NCBI GenBank assembly: GCA_019637175.1
Contig: JAHBWD010000005.1
Coordinates: forward strand, 124,001 to 188,000
Length of the DNA stretch: 64,000 nt
Direction of reading: 5' to 3'
Source of the DNA: Labilithrix sp.
Lineage (GTDB): Bacteria > Myxococcota_A > Polyangia > Polyangiales > Polyangiaceae
The position numbers and the translations under genes are program-made. How positions within the stretch are numbered: the first letter of the stretch is position 1; each line of letters begins with the position of its first letter. Below are positions 36,722 to 47,023 of this stretch, piece after piece. The notes beneath the pieces were generated by a model. That model saw nothing but the letters and a program-made list of their open reading frames with translations. It was not told where the DNA came from and searched no databases.

Positions 36722-38860
36722 ATGCGCGCAAAGTACTCGTTGGCCGCTCTCGCGCTCGCGACGGTCCTGGTTGCTGCGTGCTCCGACGATGACCCGGGCG
36801 AGGCGCCGATCCCAGATCGCGCCGATTCGGGCTTCGATCTGGGCGTCCACGCGTTCGCGTTCGAGAACTTCGCCGAGGGGTACGCCGACTCGCGGATGAC
36901 GCCGGCGCTCGTCGCGCGAATGTTCGGCGACGACGTCTGCGTGACGAAGACACCCGACTGCCAGCTCACGTCGGCGGCGCGCCTCTGGATGAACAAGCTC
37001 AACACCGCGATGGACGGCGGGCGCTGCGAAGGCTTCGCGGTGCTCTCGTCCCTCTTCTACATCGGCGGTCTCGACCCCAAGGCGTTCGGCGCCCCGAGGG
37101 CGCGCGATCTCTCGCTCGAGAGCAACGTGCCGCTCCAAGAGGAGCTCGCGTACTGGTTCGCGACGCAAGGCGTGCACGACGCGGCGAAGATCCAGAAGCT
37201 CGGCGCGAAGGACGCGCTCCGGCTCCTCGGAAGCGTCCTCAAGCCCGGTGCGACGGAGGCGTACCGCATCGGGCTCGTGCGCAAGACGAAGCGCGGCATC
37301 AGCGGCGGGCACGCCGTCACGCCGATCCGCTACGCGCTCGGCAGCCGCCCTGGGCTCTACATCGTGCACGTCTACGACAACAACTTCCCCGACGAGGATC
37401 GAACGATGACGATCGACCTCGACAAGGGCCGCTGGGAGTACCGCGCATCGACGAACCCGGAGGAGGAGAGCGCCCTCTACTACGGCGACGCCACGAACCA
37501 GAACCCCTTGTATTTTGCACCGATCAAGACGCGGCTCGGGAAGCTGGCGTTCCCGTTCGGCAAGGACGCGGCGCAGACGACCACCACGTTCCAGGGCGCG
37601 ATCGGGGGGACGGCGCGCGACGACAGCGGCAACGCGGGAGGCTTCGACGCCGACGGCAACCTCGTCGAGACAGGCCGCGGCGACGTGTCGCCGTCGTTCT
37701 CGGCGCTGGACACGTGGAACGGCTCACCGGCCTTCGACGTCTTCCTGCCACCCGGCAAGAGCACGATCGATCTCCGCGTGGGTGACGGCACGCTCGAGGG
37801 ACACGTCATGCAAGCGGGGCCCGGGTACACCGTCTCCGCCTCGAAGCTCTCCGTCGGCGGACCGGGCGACACGCTCACGGTGAGCGCCGACGGTCGCCAG
37901 ACGATCTACGACAACCGATCGGGCACCGCGCTCACCCTGCGGAGCTCGGTGCTCGCCGCCGACCGTACGAGCCTCGATCTCGAGGTCGTCGTGCCGCGCG
38001 GCAGCACCAAGCTGACCACGGACGTCGACCCGAGCACGGGCACGATCAAGATCGTCTCGAGCGGAACCGCCGGCAGCGAGATCACGATCAGCGTCGCTCA
38101 CGGCGACAACGCCGGTACGGTCGTCGTCGCCGGCGGCGATACGGCCGAGATCACGATCGACGCGAAGCCCCTCGACTCCGGAGGACCTCTCGTCGTGAGC
38201 CAGCCGAACGGCCCGCCCGCACCGACGTGCAGCGACGGCGTCGCCAACGGCACCGAGACGGACGTCGACTGCGGCGGCAGCTGCGCGACCCGATGCGCGC
38301 GCGGCAAGCTCTGCCAAGCTTCGACCGACTGCGTGAACGGCACGATCTGCGAGAACGGCCGCTGCCTCGGCCCCGATCGATTCGTGTTCGTCTCGACCGC
38401 GACGACGACCGGCGCGATGGGCGGCCTCGCCGGCGCCGACGCCCTCTGCCAGGCGGCGGGCGCTGCGCTCGGCGGCACGTTCAAGGCGTTCCTCTCCGAC
38501 CAGACGACGAGCGCAGCGGCTCGCATCGGTCGCGGCACCGCACGCTACGTCCTCCCCGACGGCACGACCGTCGTCGCGAGCGACGCGAGCACGTTCTTCT
38601 CGCCCGCCCACGCCGCCGGCATCACCCAGAGCGCGACCGGCGCGAACGTCGGGAGCGTCGAGGTGTGGACGGGATCCCAAGGCAACGCCGAGAGCGACGG
38701 CACGGGCGCTTGCGCGAACTGGACGGCGACCCCCGACACCTCCTCGTACGCCGGGCTCAGCACGGCGACGGGAGAGCCATGGCTCAGCGCTCGCCTCGCA
38801 CCCTGCAGCGAAGCGAAGCGCCTCTACTGCGTACAGGAAGGACCGGTCCCGGCTCCATGA
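36722..38860 (+). CDS. Lipoprotein with papain-like N-domain, Cys-rich repeat and DUF1554 C-domain
   Basis: The 712-residue protein follows AGGA. It has a signal peptide with lipobox (LVAAC). Residues about 90-260 contain [12 protein letters not shown] and, later, [13 protein letters not shown] and [11 protein letters not shown], a Cys-His-Asp/Asn order that suggests a papain-like fold. A Cys-rich myxobacterial repeat follows near residue 500 ([17 protein letters not shown], then CxxCxxGxxC). The C-terminus is a DUF1554-type lectin-like domain ([41 protein letters not shown]). It heads a four-gene operon in which every junction overlaps. Protease activity is inferred and unproven. Confidence 0.7.
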   Translation: MRAKYSLAALALATVLVAACSDDDPGEAPIPDRADSGFDLGVHAFAFENFAEGYADSRMTPALVARMFGDDVCVTKTPDCQLTSAARLWMNKLNTAMDGGRCEGFAVLSSLFYIGGLDPKAFGAPRARDLSLESNVPLQEELAYWFATQGVHDAAKIQKLGAKDALRLLGSVLKPGATEAYRIGLVRKTKRGISGGHAVTPIRYALGSRPGLYIVHVYDNNFPDEDRTMTIDLDKGRWEYRASTNPEEESALYYGDATNQNPLYFAPIKTRLGKLAFPFGKDAAQTTTTFQGAIGGTARDDSGNAGGFDADGNLVETGRGDVSPSFSALDTWNGSPAFDVFLPPGKSTIDLRVGDGTLEGHVMQAGPGYTVSASKLSVGGPGDTLTVSADGRQTIYDNRSGTALTLRSSVLAADRTSLDLEVVVPRGSTKLTTDVDPSTGTIKIVSSGTAGSEITISVAHGDNAGTVVVAGGDTAEITIDAKPLDSGGPLVVSQPNGPPAPTCSDGVANGTETDVDCGGSCATRCARGKLCQASTDCVNGTICENGRCLGPDRFVFVSTATTTGAMGGLAGADALCQAAGAALGGTFKAFLSDQTTSAAARIGRGTARYVLPDGTTVVASDASTFFSPAHAAGITQSATGANVGSVEVWTGSQGNAESDGTGACANWTATPDTSSYAGLSTATGEPWLSARLAPCSEAKRLYCVQEGPVPAP

Positions 38861-41800
38861 AGACCACGCTCCGCGCGCTCGTCGTCGTCGTCGCGCCCGT
38901 CCTCGTCCTGAGCAGCGCTTGCGCGAGCGAGAGCCCGCCGCCCTCGAACGACGACGAGCCCGTCTTCAACGGCATCGACAAGACGCTCTCGTGCGGCTCC
39001 GGCCAGGTCGGATGGGATTTCTCCACCGGCGGTTCGTCGATCGACAACGTCCAGGGCTCCGCGCGCTCCGGCATCCAGGTCGAGGTCGCGTCTTATGGGT
39101 TGAACTGCAACCCCGGCCTCCTCGCCAACGCGACGAGCGCGGTCCAGGCGCAGTGCAACGGCTCGACGGTGTGCAACTTCACGCCGGGCTTCAGCTACGA
39201 CCCGGCGAAGAACTGCGCGAAGAACTTCGACGTCACGTGGAAGTGCGGCGTCGACAGCGTGCCGTACACGATTCGCGTCGACGGCGAATCCGGCGGCAAG
39301 CCGGTGAGCCTGAAGTGCGGGCCGCAGCTCACGGTCCAGACCGCGACCTACGGCAAGAACTGCGGTATCGCCGCGGGAACGCACAGCGCGCAGCTGAAGG
39401 CGAAGTGCGACGGCACGCGCTTCTGCCAGTACAAGGTCGAAGGCCTCGGCGATCCGAAGGTCGGCTGCGCGAAGGACTACGACGCGACGTGGTCGTGCGG
39501 CGAGAACCCCGTCGCCTCGTCGGCCAAGGTGAACGCCGAGGCGGGCGGGAAGACGATCACCCTCTCGTGCGATCCGTACTACCCGATTCGCCTGAAGTCG
39601 GCGAGCTACGGCGGCAACTGCGGCGTCAACCCGACGTCGTTCTCGAAGCCGCTCTCCGACCTCTCGGCCGCGTGCAACGACAAGCAGGAGTGCACGTACA
39701 CCGTCGATACGCGCAAGCTCGGCGATCCGAAGTACGGCTGCGCGAAGGACTTCGTCGCGACCTACACGTGCGCGGACTTTCCGCGGGAGTACACCGTCGC
39801 GGCGACCGCCGAAGCGAACGGCAAGGCGCTGAAGCTCTCGTGCGTCGGCGCCGACGGCCAAAATCCGCCGCCCGCCGCGAAGTACCCGACGGGGGCGCGC
39901 GCGTGCATCCCGGCGCAGTGCGCCTGGAACCAGAAGCGCGACGCGGCCATGAGCTGCGTTCCCGATCCTTCGAAGCAGCTCATCACGAGCGGCGCGATCT
40001 ACGCGGCGGGCATGATCGACCCACGCACGAACGCCGAGCCGCTCCAGGCGGGCACCAACATCGTCGCGCTGAAGGCGAACAGACCCTACAAGCTGCGCGT
40101 CGACACCGACCTCGAGGGACCGGCCGGTGTTCGCCCGCGGATGGTGCCGTGGTTCACGAAGCAGTTTCGGAATCCGAAGACCGGCGAGGTCGCCGAGGGC
40201 TTCCTCTGCACCCTCTCGCCGGTCGAGCTCTACAAAGAGACCGGCGACCGGAAGCGCGTGAAGGTGACCGCCGACGCCGCGATCGTTCCGACCGCCTGCT
40301 TCGACGCGCGCGCGAACCCGTGGGCCGACGCCGCGAAGCGCCGTGGCGCGAACGAGCAAGACTTCCGGGCCAGCTTCGTCGAGATCACGAACAAGCTTCA
40401 CTTCTCGATCGATCCCGAAGGGAGCTACGGCTTCGTCCGCACGGCCGGGCGCACGCCGACGCTCCCGAATCCGCCGGGCTTCTTCTACGACGCTGCCCGC
40501 AACTACGTCGACATGATCGCGTTCTACCAGCAGCGCGAGCTCGTCGACGTCGTCGCCGACGTCGCCGATCGAACGCTCGGCCCCGGATCGAACACGACGA
40601 CCGCGTTCCGCAACTGGCAGCTCTCGCCGTCGCAGTCGATCGACGTGGGGCTCACCCTCGCGCGCGTTCCGCAGGGGGCGTACCAGCGGCTCAACTATTT
40701 CGACAAGGTCAGGCCGCAGAGCAACATCGAGATCGCCTACTTCATGTCCGGCGACTGGCCGGACAACCCGTTCTCGCCGACGTCGGCGCAGACGCGCGTC
40801 CCGAACACGAGAGCACGCAACCTGCGCGCGACCGTGCAGGTCTATCCGTACAACGACGAGGCCGGCGCGATCACGCTCGGCTCGATCCGCCTCGACGAGG
40901 CGAACCCGACCGGCGCGCTGCGCACCGCGTTGATGGATTGGCCCGACGCGATGCGGGACGCGATCTTCGGCAAATGGGGCGGGATCAACTCCGTCGACAT
41001 GAAGGTCTGCATCGACGCCGACGGGTCGAGCACGCGCACGAGCCCGACGACGACCGTTCGCGACGGCCCGACGGGCTACGAGCTCAACATCTTCAACAAC
41101 AACTGCCGCCGGTACACGAACGCGCTCGTCTTCTCGCGCGACTTCACGAAGCGCGTCCTCGCGCCCGAGACGTCGACGTCGACCGCGTCGTCGACGTCGT
41201 CGACGAAGTCCGGCGATTCGAAGAGCGCGTCGACCCAAGACTCGGGGCAGGAGAAGAGCTGCTCCGACGGCGGCGGGACGCACGCGTGCTCGGCGACGAC
41301 GCGCGAAGGGAACGCCGCTTCCGGCGACACCGGGCGGAGCACGTTCAACGCGGACACGACCGCGAAGCGCGTCGAGACGTCCACGACCGTCACGGCGGGC
41401 CCGTCCGGGCACGCCGAAGTGCTCGGCTACCAAGTGATCGACGTCGACGACGACGACGACACGCTGACGTTCGACAAGAAGGGCAACCTCTACGACGGCA
41501 CGCGCTCGCCGATCCGAATCGTGATCAACCCGAGCTGGGACCTCCTCATCGAGAGCGTGAAGAAGGAGGTGCCGCCGCCCGGGACCGTGAAGAAGGCCTG
41601 GGCCGGCGGGCGCATCGGTCTCGGCGTCGGCATCGAAGGCAAGACGCCGGTGTTCGGCATCGGGTTCGCGACGCTCTCGTTCGCGGTGGCCGCGTCCATC
41701 TCGCTCGAGTTCAACATGAAGTGGACGCCCGCGACCCCGTACCCGTGCACCAACGGCAACCGGACGAAGTGCTTCGGGGTGCTCGCGACGCCGACGACGC

Positions 41801-42600
41801 AGGCGAACGGTCGAAAGGCGTGTGAATCACGCGGCGGACGCCTCGCGGAGATGATCACCGACGGCGATCGGTCGGGGATCCACGCCGCCGCGCAGGCGGG
41901 CCAGAATCACTGGACCGGCGGCCAGCTCAACTACTCGTTCAGCGACGTCACCTGCGCGCGCAACCAGTCCTCGCAGGCGTGCAAGAACGCGAGCACGACG
42001 AAGTTCGCGTGGCTCGGCTCGAACAAGGAGTTCGGATCGATCTCCGGCACGGCGGGGAACGCGGTCCTCGATCCCGCGAACACCAAGATCACCGTCGCCG
42101 AGAACGGCCTCACGACCCAGGTGCCGATCGACTCCGGCGTCGCGTTCACGGGCACGACGAAGGCGATGACGTCGCAGCCGCAATCCTCGGCGTTCCCGCC
42201 GATCTGCGAGTTCCTCGGCGCGGCGAAGACCGAGTACCAAGAGTGGACGCTGGGCCTCGCCGTCGGCGCCGGCGCCGGCGTGGCGCTCGGCTTCTGCACG
42301 CCCAGCTCGGAGATCGGCATCTGCCTCGAAGGATCGTTCAACTTCGTCGACGTCTCGATCCAGCCGCAGTTCGGTCACCGCGCCTGGACGCTCTACGACG
42401 GCGCGGGCTACCGCTACGGCAGGATCGGCTCCACGTTCGTCGACGTGCCGTTCAACCTCTCGCTCATGACCGGTCAGGTCGCGCTCATCGCCAACTTCCT
42501 CTTCTTCTCGACGTCGTGGACCATCGCTCAGTACGACGGCGTGAAGATGATCGAGAAGTCTCTCCATCGGAGAGACGACACCTTCTGGGAGACCTACTGA
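38857..42600 (+). CDS. Large lipoprotein with SUEL-lectin-like repeats and C-type-lectin-like domain
   Basis: The 1247-residue lipoprotein (lipobox LSSAC, Cys22) has three N-terminal SUEL/galactose-binding-lectin-like units at about 44-130, 140-214 and 225-305. Each has YGxNC near its start, a CxxxxxC core and a CAKDY/FxxTxxC end ([31 protein letters not shown]). A fourth, partial unit follows. A 430-residue region is unrecognised. A Ser/Thr linker lies near 769-790. A C-type-lectin-like segment spans about 970-1120 ([34 protein letters not shown]). The start overlaps the previous stop. It is probably a cell-surface carbohydrate-binding protein. Confidence 0.7.
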   Translation: MKTTLRALVVVVAPVLVLSSACASESPPPSNDDEPVFNGIDKTLSCGSGQVGWDFSTGGSSIDNVQGSARSGIQVEVASYGLNCNPGLLANATSAVQAQCNGSTVCNFTPGFSYDPAKNCAKNFDVTWKCGVDSVPYTIRVDGESGGKPVSLKCGPQLTVQTATYGKNCGIAAGTHSAQLKAKCDGTRFCQYKVEGLGDPKVGCAKDYDATWSCGENPVASSAKVNAEAGGKTITLSCDPYYPIRLKSASYGGNCGVNPTSFSKPLSDLSAACNDKQECTYTVDTRKLGDPKYGCAKDFVATYTCADFPREYTVAATAEANGKALKLSCVGADGQNPPPAAKYPTGARACIPAQCAWNQKRDAAMSCVPDPSKQLITSGAIYAAGMIDPRTNAEPLQAGTNIVALKANRPYKLRVDTDLEGPAGVRPRMVPWFTKQFRNPKTGEVAEGFLCTLSPVELYKETGDRKRVKVTADAAIVPTACFDARANPWADAAKRRGANEQDFRASFVEITNKLHFSIDPEGSYGFVRTAGRTPTLPNPPGFFYDAARNYVDMIAFYQQRELVDVVADVADRTLGPGSNTTTAFRNWQLSPSQSIDVGLTLARVPQGAYQRLNYFDKVRPQSNIEIAYFMSGDWPDNPFSPTSAQTRVPNTRARNLRATVQVYPYNDEAGAITLGSIRLDEANPTGALRTALMDWPDAMRDAIFGKWGGINSVDMKVCIDADGSSTRTSPTTTVRDGPTGYELNIFNNNCRRYTNALVFSRDFTKRVLAPETSTSTASSTSSTKSGDSKSASTQDSGQEKSCSDGGGTHACSATTREGNAASGDTGRSTFNADTTAKRVETSTTVTAGPSGHAEVLGYQVIDVDDDDDTLTFDKKGNLYDGTRSPIRIVINPSWDLLIESVKKEVPPPGTVKKAWAGGRIGLGVGIEGKTPVFGIGFATLSFAVAASISLEFNMKWTPATPYPCTNGNRTKCFGVLATPTTQANGRKACESRGGRLAEMITDGDRSGIHAAAQAGQNHWTGGQLNYSFSDVTCARNQSSQACKNASTTKFAWLGSNKEFGSISGTAGNAVLDPANTKITVAENGLTTQVPIDSGVAFTGTTKAMTSQPQSSAFPPICEFLGAAKTEYQEWTLGLAVGAGAGVALGFCTPSSEIGICLEGSFNFVDVSIQPQFGHRAWTLYDGAGYRYGRIGSTFVDVPFNLSLMTGQVALIANFLFFSTSWTIAQYDGVKMIEKSLHRRDDTFWETY

Positions 42601-44543
42601 TGAAGCCGCGCAACCTTGCCGTCGCCGCGTCCCTCGCGGGTCTCGCGGGAATCGTCGCGCTCCGTCAGGAGCCGAAGCCGGCGCTTCCCGCGAGCGCTCC
42701 GCCGGCGTCGCCGCCCGCCCTCGTCGACGCCCCTCCGGCGCCGGAGTCGGCGATCGATCGCGCGCCGGGCTGTACGTTCGCGCGAGGGGCGACGCTCGGC
42801 TACGCGATCGTCGGCACGATGTCGATGAAGGTCGACGAGGCGAACGGCAAGGTCGATCAACCGCCGTCGCTCGCGCGAACGGTCCGCGTCGTCCTCGACC
42901 TGGAGGCGCTCGGCGGCGACGTGCTGCTCGCGCACTATCGCGAGGTCGACGCGACGTTGACCGCCGAGCAAGGCGATCTCGGCGCGCCGTTCCTCCTGCG
43001 GATCGACGCGCGCTGCCAGATCACCGGCTTCGCGGCGCTCGATCCGACGAACGTGCGCGAGGCCCGGGCGCAGCAGGCCATGGCGTACAACCTCGCGTGG
43101 AGCTGGCCGAAGGGAACCGAGACGCGTGACGGCGCGAACGACTACGGGGAGTTTCGCGCGACCTACACGGACGTGAGCGGCGCGCGACCGCGCATTCAGC
43201 GCACGATCGACGCGTACTCGCGCGTTTGGTCCGACGATTGGGACTTCAGCGGCTTCGCCGACGACGCGCCGCCGGCGCCTCGCAAGGAGAGGAAGCCGCT
43301 CGCGAGCACCATGACGATCGAGGCGGGCGCCGGTCCGTGGTTCGCCTCGCTCGAAGGGAGTGAGCGTCTCCGACTCGGCGGCGCCGAGGTCACGGGCACG
43401 GTTCGCGCGACGAGCGTGCCGGCCGCCGATCTCGGAGCCTTTCCTCACGCCGAGTCGCGGTACGTGTGGCGAGACTTTCTCCACCGGCGGACGAAGCCGA
43501 AGAGCGCCGTCCCGCTCACGGCCCGCGATCAGAAGGAGATCGCGGAGGTCCAGAAGCTCCCCCTCGACATCGTGATGGATCGCTACCGCGCGCGGATGGA
43601 AGCGGGCGAAGGCATCGTGGACGCCTGGCCGCACCTGAAGAACTACTTCGTGGCGCGTCCCGAAGCCGCCACCGAGGTCGCCGCGCAGGTCCGCGCGCGC
43701 AAGCTCCCTCGAGACGGCGCGCCCGGGGTGTACATCGCGCTCGGCAAGACGCCGACCTCCCAGGCGCACGACGCGCTCCTCGCGATCAAGAACGACACCG
43801 GCGCGGAGCCGATCGATCGTTCGCGCGCGGCCTTTGCCCTCGTCGGTCGCGACGACGTCGGGATCGAGCTCGCGCAGTCTCTCCACGCGGCGACGCACGA
43901 CATCGCGACCGGGGCGACGCGCCCCGTCCGCCTCTACGCGCGGCACGCCGCGCTCGCGCTGGGCATGATGGGGAGCCTGAAGGCCGAAGACACCGCGATC
44001 GTGGCCGAGGTGCACGCCGCGGTGAAGGACATCCTCGCGAACGGCCGTTCGGCGACGACGCTCCGCCCCGCGTTCGGCACGGTGGCCAACCTCGGCGATG
44101 CGTCGCTCCTCTCGGTCGTCGTGCCCTACACGCGCCACGCCGACGCCGACGTTCGACGCGCGGCGACGATCTCGATCCGTCGCATGCCGCCGAGCGCGAC
44201 GCTCGCGCTCTCGGTCGACTGGCTGCGCGCCGAGCCCGATCCCGACGTGCGTCGCGATCTCTGGCACACGATCCGGCTCCAGCACCTCGACGCGCGGCAG
44301 GTCGTCGATCGCGCGCTCGTCGCGAGGGCGATCGCCGAGCTCGAGAAGCAGCCGCTCGCGCTGACGCGGCAGTCGCTGGTTCACGTCCTCGGCGAGGCGA
44401 AGGATCGATATCCGGAAGCGAAGGGGGCCCTCCTCGCGGCCGTCCCGCGAGAGCTCGCGGTGCAGAACGAGGGCATCTTCGAGCTGCTCCTTCAGTACCT
44501 GAGCGGTGACGAGGTCGCTCCGCTCATGGGGAGGCCGCGATGA
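42600..44543 (+). CDS. Exported protein resembling vitellogenin N-domain with HEAT-like helical repeats
   Basis: The 647-residue protein begins with a Sec-like leader (NLAVAASLAGLAGIVALR) and a Pro/Ala linker. Residues about 58-300 are beta-rich ([34 protein letters not shown]), then residues about 320-640 are HEAT-like helices (YARHAALALGMMGSLKAED, VVPYTRHADADVRRAATISI). This beta-then-helical-superhelix order matches the N-terminal lipid-transfer domain of vitellogenin/MTP proteins. Identity is low and the call rests on architecture. It is coupled by a one-base TGATG overlap to the lectin gene. Confidence 0.55.
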   Translation: MKPRNLAVAASLAGLAGIVALRQEPKPALPASAPPASPPALVDAPPAPESAIDRAPGCTFARGATLGYAIVGTMSMKVDEANGKVDQPPSLARTVRVVLDLEALGGDVLLAHYREVDATLTAEQGDLGAPFLLRIDARCQITGFAALDPTNVREARAQQAMAYNLAWSWPKGTETRDGANDYGEFRATYTDVSGARPRIQRTIDAYSRVWSDDWDFSGFADDAPPAPRKERKPLASTMTIEAGAGPWFASLEGSERLRLGGAEVTGTVRATSVPAADLGAFPHAESRYVWRDFLHRRTKPKSAVPLTARDQKEIAEVQKLPLDIVMDRYRARMEAGEGIVDAWPHLKNYFVARPEAATEVAAQVRARKLPRDGAPGVYIALGKTPTSQAHDALLAIKNDTGAEPIDRSRAAFALVGRDDVGIELAQSLHAATHDIATGATRPVRLYARHAALALGMMGSLKAEDTAIVAEVHAAVKDILANGRSATTLRPAFGTVANLGDASLLSVVVPYTRHADADVRRAATISIRRMPPSATLALSVDWLRAEPDPDVRRDLWHTIRLQHLDARQVVDRALVARAIAELEKQPLALTRQSLVHVLGEAKDRYPEAKGALLAAVPRELAVQNEGIFELLLQYLSGDEVAPLMGRPR

Positions 44544-45106
44544 AGCGCATCGGCGTAGCGGCGATGGCGGTGGCCCTCGGTCTCTTCGTCGGTTGCTCCG
44601 ACGACGGCGACGACGTGCGGCCCGGTGCGGATCTGCTCGACGACGACGCGGCAGCGCCCGCGTACAAGGGGCCGGCGAAGTCCGACACCCTTCCGCGGCC
44701 CGACGCGTCGTCGTCGTTCGTTCCGTCGAACGACCTCGACGGCGGCATCGTCCCCGGTGACGCCAATCCTCCGTGCTGCGAGACCACGTTCAGCCTCGAC
44801 GACGCGTCGAACGACGAGACGACGGCGATCCTGCGCGGTAGCTTCGGGCCGCTCGCAGGCGCCGGCGTTCCGCTGACGTACGCGAACGGCCAGTGGCGCG
44901 CCACGGCGTGCATTCCGGTCGGCGCGTACATCGAGTACTGGTTCCACTTCGGCCAGGTGTACGAGGACCCCGACGAAGGCTCGGGGCCGCTCGTCGACGA
45001 CGACCGCCACGATCCGCTGCGCCCGACCGTCAACGACGGAAAGGGCGGCTTCGTGAACGCGATCGAGCTCACGAGCTGCGTCGCGCCGGCTGACGCGGGG
45101 ATGTAA
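44540..45106 (+). CDS. Lipoprotein with carbohydrate-binding-like (early-set) domain
   Basis: The 188-residue product has a leader with lipobox (LGLFVGC) and an acidic tether. The C-terminal half (CCETTFSLDDA, GVPLTYANGQWRATACIPVG, AYIEYWFHFG) reads like an Ig-like early-set/CBM48-type fold, in which a W-containing loop precedes Y-x-Y-x-F strands. It starts by ATGA overlap and closes the four-gene operon. Carbohydrate binding is inferred from fold resemblance alone. Confidence 0.55.
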   Translation: MKRIGVAAMAVALGLFVGCSDDGDDVRPGADLLDDDAAAPAYKGPAKSDTLPRPDASSSFVPSNDLDGGIVPGDANPPCCETTFSLDDASNDETTAILRGSFGPLAGAGVPLTYANGQWRATACIPVGAYIEYWFHFGQVYEDPDEGSGPLVDDDRHDPLRPTVNDGKGGFVNAIELTSCVAPADAGM

Positions 45107-45165
45107 TCACACCCCATGCGGAGCCTTGCCGCTCCTCGGCCGGCGAAGCGCGCTAGGCTCTCCGC

Positions 45166-45567
45166 ATGAACGATTCACGGCACGGTTCGGGTGGGCCCCG
45201 TGAGGTGGAGCCCTGCGGCGTCTGCGGCGGTGACGGCCGTCTGGAGAACGCCTGGGGCCAGGTCGCCAAGTGCCCGAGCTGCCACGGAAGCGGCCGCAAG
45301 CGCGAGGACACGGGGTTCCATGACGTCACGAAGACCAAGCCGGCCCACCACCAACAGTCGAACCGCGCGCCGGTTGTCGCAAAGCAGGTCTGGCCAGGCA
45401 CGCCCGCGGGCGACCTCCTCGCCAAGGAGATCCGCGATGCCCCAGGTCTCTCGGACGACACGAAGGCGCGGCTCACGCGCGAAATCATCGATCACGAAGC
45501 CACGCACGGGCAGTGCACCAAGACCTTCCTGAAGAAGGTCCGGAAGCAGTTTCGTTCGTCTACCTGA
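45166..45567 (+). CDS. Protein with DnaJ-like CxxCxG zinc module
   Basis: The 133-residue protein contains PCGVCGGDGRLENAW followed by AKCPSCHGSGRK, two CxxCxGxG knuckles as in the zinc-binding part of DnaJ. There is no J-domain. The C-terminal half (AGDLLAKEIRDAPGLSDDTK, HGQCTKTFLKKVRKQF) is helical and basic. It may be a stand-alone zinc-ribbon protein that binds nucleic acid or protein. It is the last same-strand gene before the cold-shock gene. Confidence 0.65.
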   Translation: MNDSRHGSGGPREVEPCGVCGGDGRLENAWGQVAKCPSCHGSGRKREDTGFHDVTKTKPAHHQQSNRAPVVAKQVWPGTPAGDLLAKEIRDAPGLSDDTKARLTREIIDHEATHGQCTKTFLKKVRKQFRSST

Positions 45568-45617
45568 CGATTCTGACGGAAGTTGCCGGCGATCTCTCGC
45601 TGATGTGGTACTTGGGC

Positions 45618-45631
45618 TCGTTCACGAACGA
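45618..45631. promoter_or_regulatory. Inverted repeat in the cold-shock gene leader
   Basis: TCGTTC and GAACGA flank two bases, giving a perfect 14-base palindrome 22 bases before the start codon of the cold-shock gene. It could be a protein-binding site or an RNA hairpin with a tetraloop that affects translation. No -10/-35 pair with proper spacing was found nearby. Confidence 0.3.
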
Positions 45632-45652
45632 ACCGAGAAAAGGCGGACCGAC

Positions 45653-45850
45653 ATGGCTGAAGGAACCATCAAGCGACTGACGGACAAGGGATTCGGTTTC
45701 ATCGAAACCGGCACGGGCAAGGACCTGTTCTTCCACATGTCGGCGGTCGAGGGCGTTCGCTTCGAAGACCTCAGGGAAGGGCAGCGCGTCTCGTTCAACG
45801 AAGGCCAAGGACCGAAGGGCCCGAGAGCCGAGAACGTCAAGGTCATCTGA
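45653..45850 (+). CDS. csp: Cold-shock domain protein (CspA family)
   Basis: The 65-residue protein has both RNA-binding motifs of the cold-shock fold: RNP1 in DKGFGFIETG and RNP2 in KDLFFHMSA, followed by the conserved RVSFNEGQGPKGPRAENVKV end. These proteins bind single-stranded RNA/DNA and act as RNA chaperones. The ATG is preceded by AAAAGGCGG. A perfect terminator hairpin follows its stop. Confidence 0.95.
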   Translation: MAEGTIKRLTDKGFGFIETGTGKDLFFHMSAVEGVRFEDLREGQRVSFNEGQGPKGPRAENVKVI

Positions 45851-45872
45851 CCCGCACCCAGCGCCACGGAGA

Positions 45873-45893
45873 GCGCCCCTGAACGAGGGGCGC
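45873..45893. terminator. Hairpin between convergent genes (likely terminator)
   Basis: GCGCCCCT at 45873-45880 pairs perfectly with AGGGGCGC at 45886-45893 around a 5-base loop. It lies 22 bases after the cold-shock stop and 15 before the stop of the convergent zinc-ribbon gene. It has no T-run, so termination may be hairpin-only or aided by other factors. Confidence 0.55.
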
Positions 45894-45908
45894 GATCCTA
45901 CGCGACCC

Positions 45909-46796
45909 TCACCACTGCATCCGCGCGAGCGGAATGCTCTGAGGGCAGAGTTGGAGATGTGGGCTCGCCTCGGCGATCTCCGGGATCGCCTGGCGACCGC
46001 CGGGGAGCGCCTGCGCCTCCGCGACGAGCTGCGCGATGGCGGTGGCGAGATCGCCGCTCCTCTCGACGGCGTTCGCGCGAAGCACGCCGACATGGAGCCT
46101 CGACGGGAGGGCGACGGGGATGCTGCCGGGCGCGGGTCCGAGAGCCGCGAGCACGTTGCGGAAGTCTCCGTGCGCGGTCGCGAGAGAAGCGTAGGTCACG
46201 CGATACGCGGTGTCGGCCTGGAGATCCGCCGAGCGCGGATCGCAGGCCCCGAACCACACTTGGGCGGAGGGCAGGTCGCCCGCTCTCATGGAGAAGCGCG
46301 CCAGGCTGCAACGAACCACCTGCTTGTGCGACGGATCGCGGAGCGCATCCAGCGTGCTCTCGAAGAGCGCGCGCTGTCGTTGCAGATCCTTCGCGACGAC
46401 GGCGAAGTAGCTCGAGATCGATCCGGTCATGAGGACGGCGAGCTCGCCGGCCGCGAAATCGCCCGCGCTCGCGCGCTGGCAGTAGGTGCGCCAGACGCCG
46501 AGCGCGCCGCCGACGCGATCGGTGGTCAGCGCGCCGCCCGCGAGCACCGCGAGCATCTCCGGGGGCAGCTGCTTGTCGCCGAAGCTCGCGGCCTGCGCCC
46601 AGAGCCCCTGGATGCGCTCGGGCTCCGAGAGGAGCGACGATCCGCCTTGCTGGAGCGGCGCGTCGTCGCGCGCCGCGATCGTGAGCGGCGCACGGCAGTA
46701 CCCGCACGGGATCTGACCGCCCTGGCGCGCGAGCTGGATCGGCGCGCCGCAGTGCGGGCACGTGAGGATGCGGACGTCGGTCGAGAACGCGCTCAT
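45909..46796 (-). CDS. Zinc-ribbon protein with helical repeat region
   Basis: The 295-residue protein starts with a zinc ribbon (TCPHCGAPIQLARQ, IPCGYCRAPL; two CxxC pairs 15 residues apart). The rest is helical with repeat character (LFESTLDALRDPSHKQVV, SLARFSMRAGDLPSAQVWFG, SLATAHGDFRNVLAALGP, NAVERSGDLATAIAQLVAEA), reminiscent of TPR repeats. No membrane segment is seen. Function is unknown; such proteins often assemble complexes. Confidence 0.65.
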   Translation of the reverse strand: MSAFSTDVRILTCPHCGAPIQLARQGGQIPCGYCRAPLTIAARDDAPLQQGGSSLLSEPERIQGLWAQAASFGDKQLPPEMLAVLAGGALTTDRVGGALGVWRTYCQRASAGDFAAGELAVLMTGSISSYFAVVAKDLQRQRALFESTLDALRDPSHKQVVRCSLARFSMRAGDLPSAQVWFGACDPRSADLQADTAYRVTYASLATAHGDFRNVLAALGPAPGSIPVALPSRLHVGVLRANAVERSGDLATAIAQLVAEAQALPGGRQAIPEIAEASPHLQLCPQSIPLARMQW

Positions 46797-47023
46797 CGGT
46801 GAACCGTACGCGTTCACGCCGCTTGCGTCTGCAAGATGCGTCCTTCGAAGCCGCTGGGCTGGAGGGTCTTCTCGAAGAACGGAGCGGCGCCCTGACGCCA
46901 GTTCGGTCCGGCGAAGATGCGTACGGTCTGGCTGACTCCTCGAGCGAACGTTAGGTCCGTTCGACGACACGTCGCGAGCGACGATGTGTGGTCACTTTTT
47001 CCAGTCACGCCGCGAGCTTCGGC

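Noticed and set aside
38824..41433. 869-codon minus-strand reading frame opposite the lectin lipoprotein
   Set aside because: The plus strand has a signal peptide, repeated cysteine motifs and coupled start/stop codons, whereas the opposite frame shows no domain.
46814..47008. Minus-strand 64-codon reading frame between the zinc-ribbon gene and the aldo/keto reductase
   Set aside because: It lacks a ribosome-binding site and any recognisable motif, and lies in a gap of about 230 bases; not enough support to call a gene.
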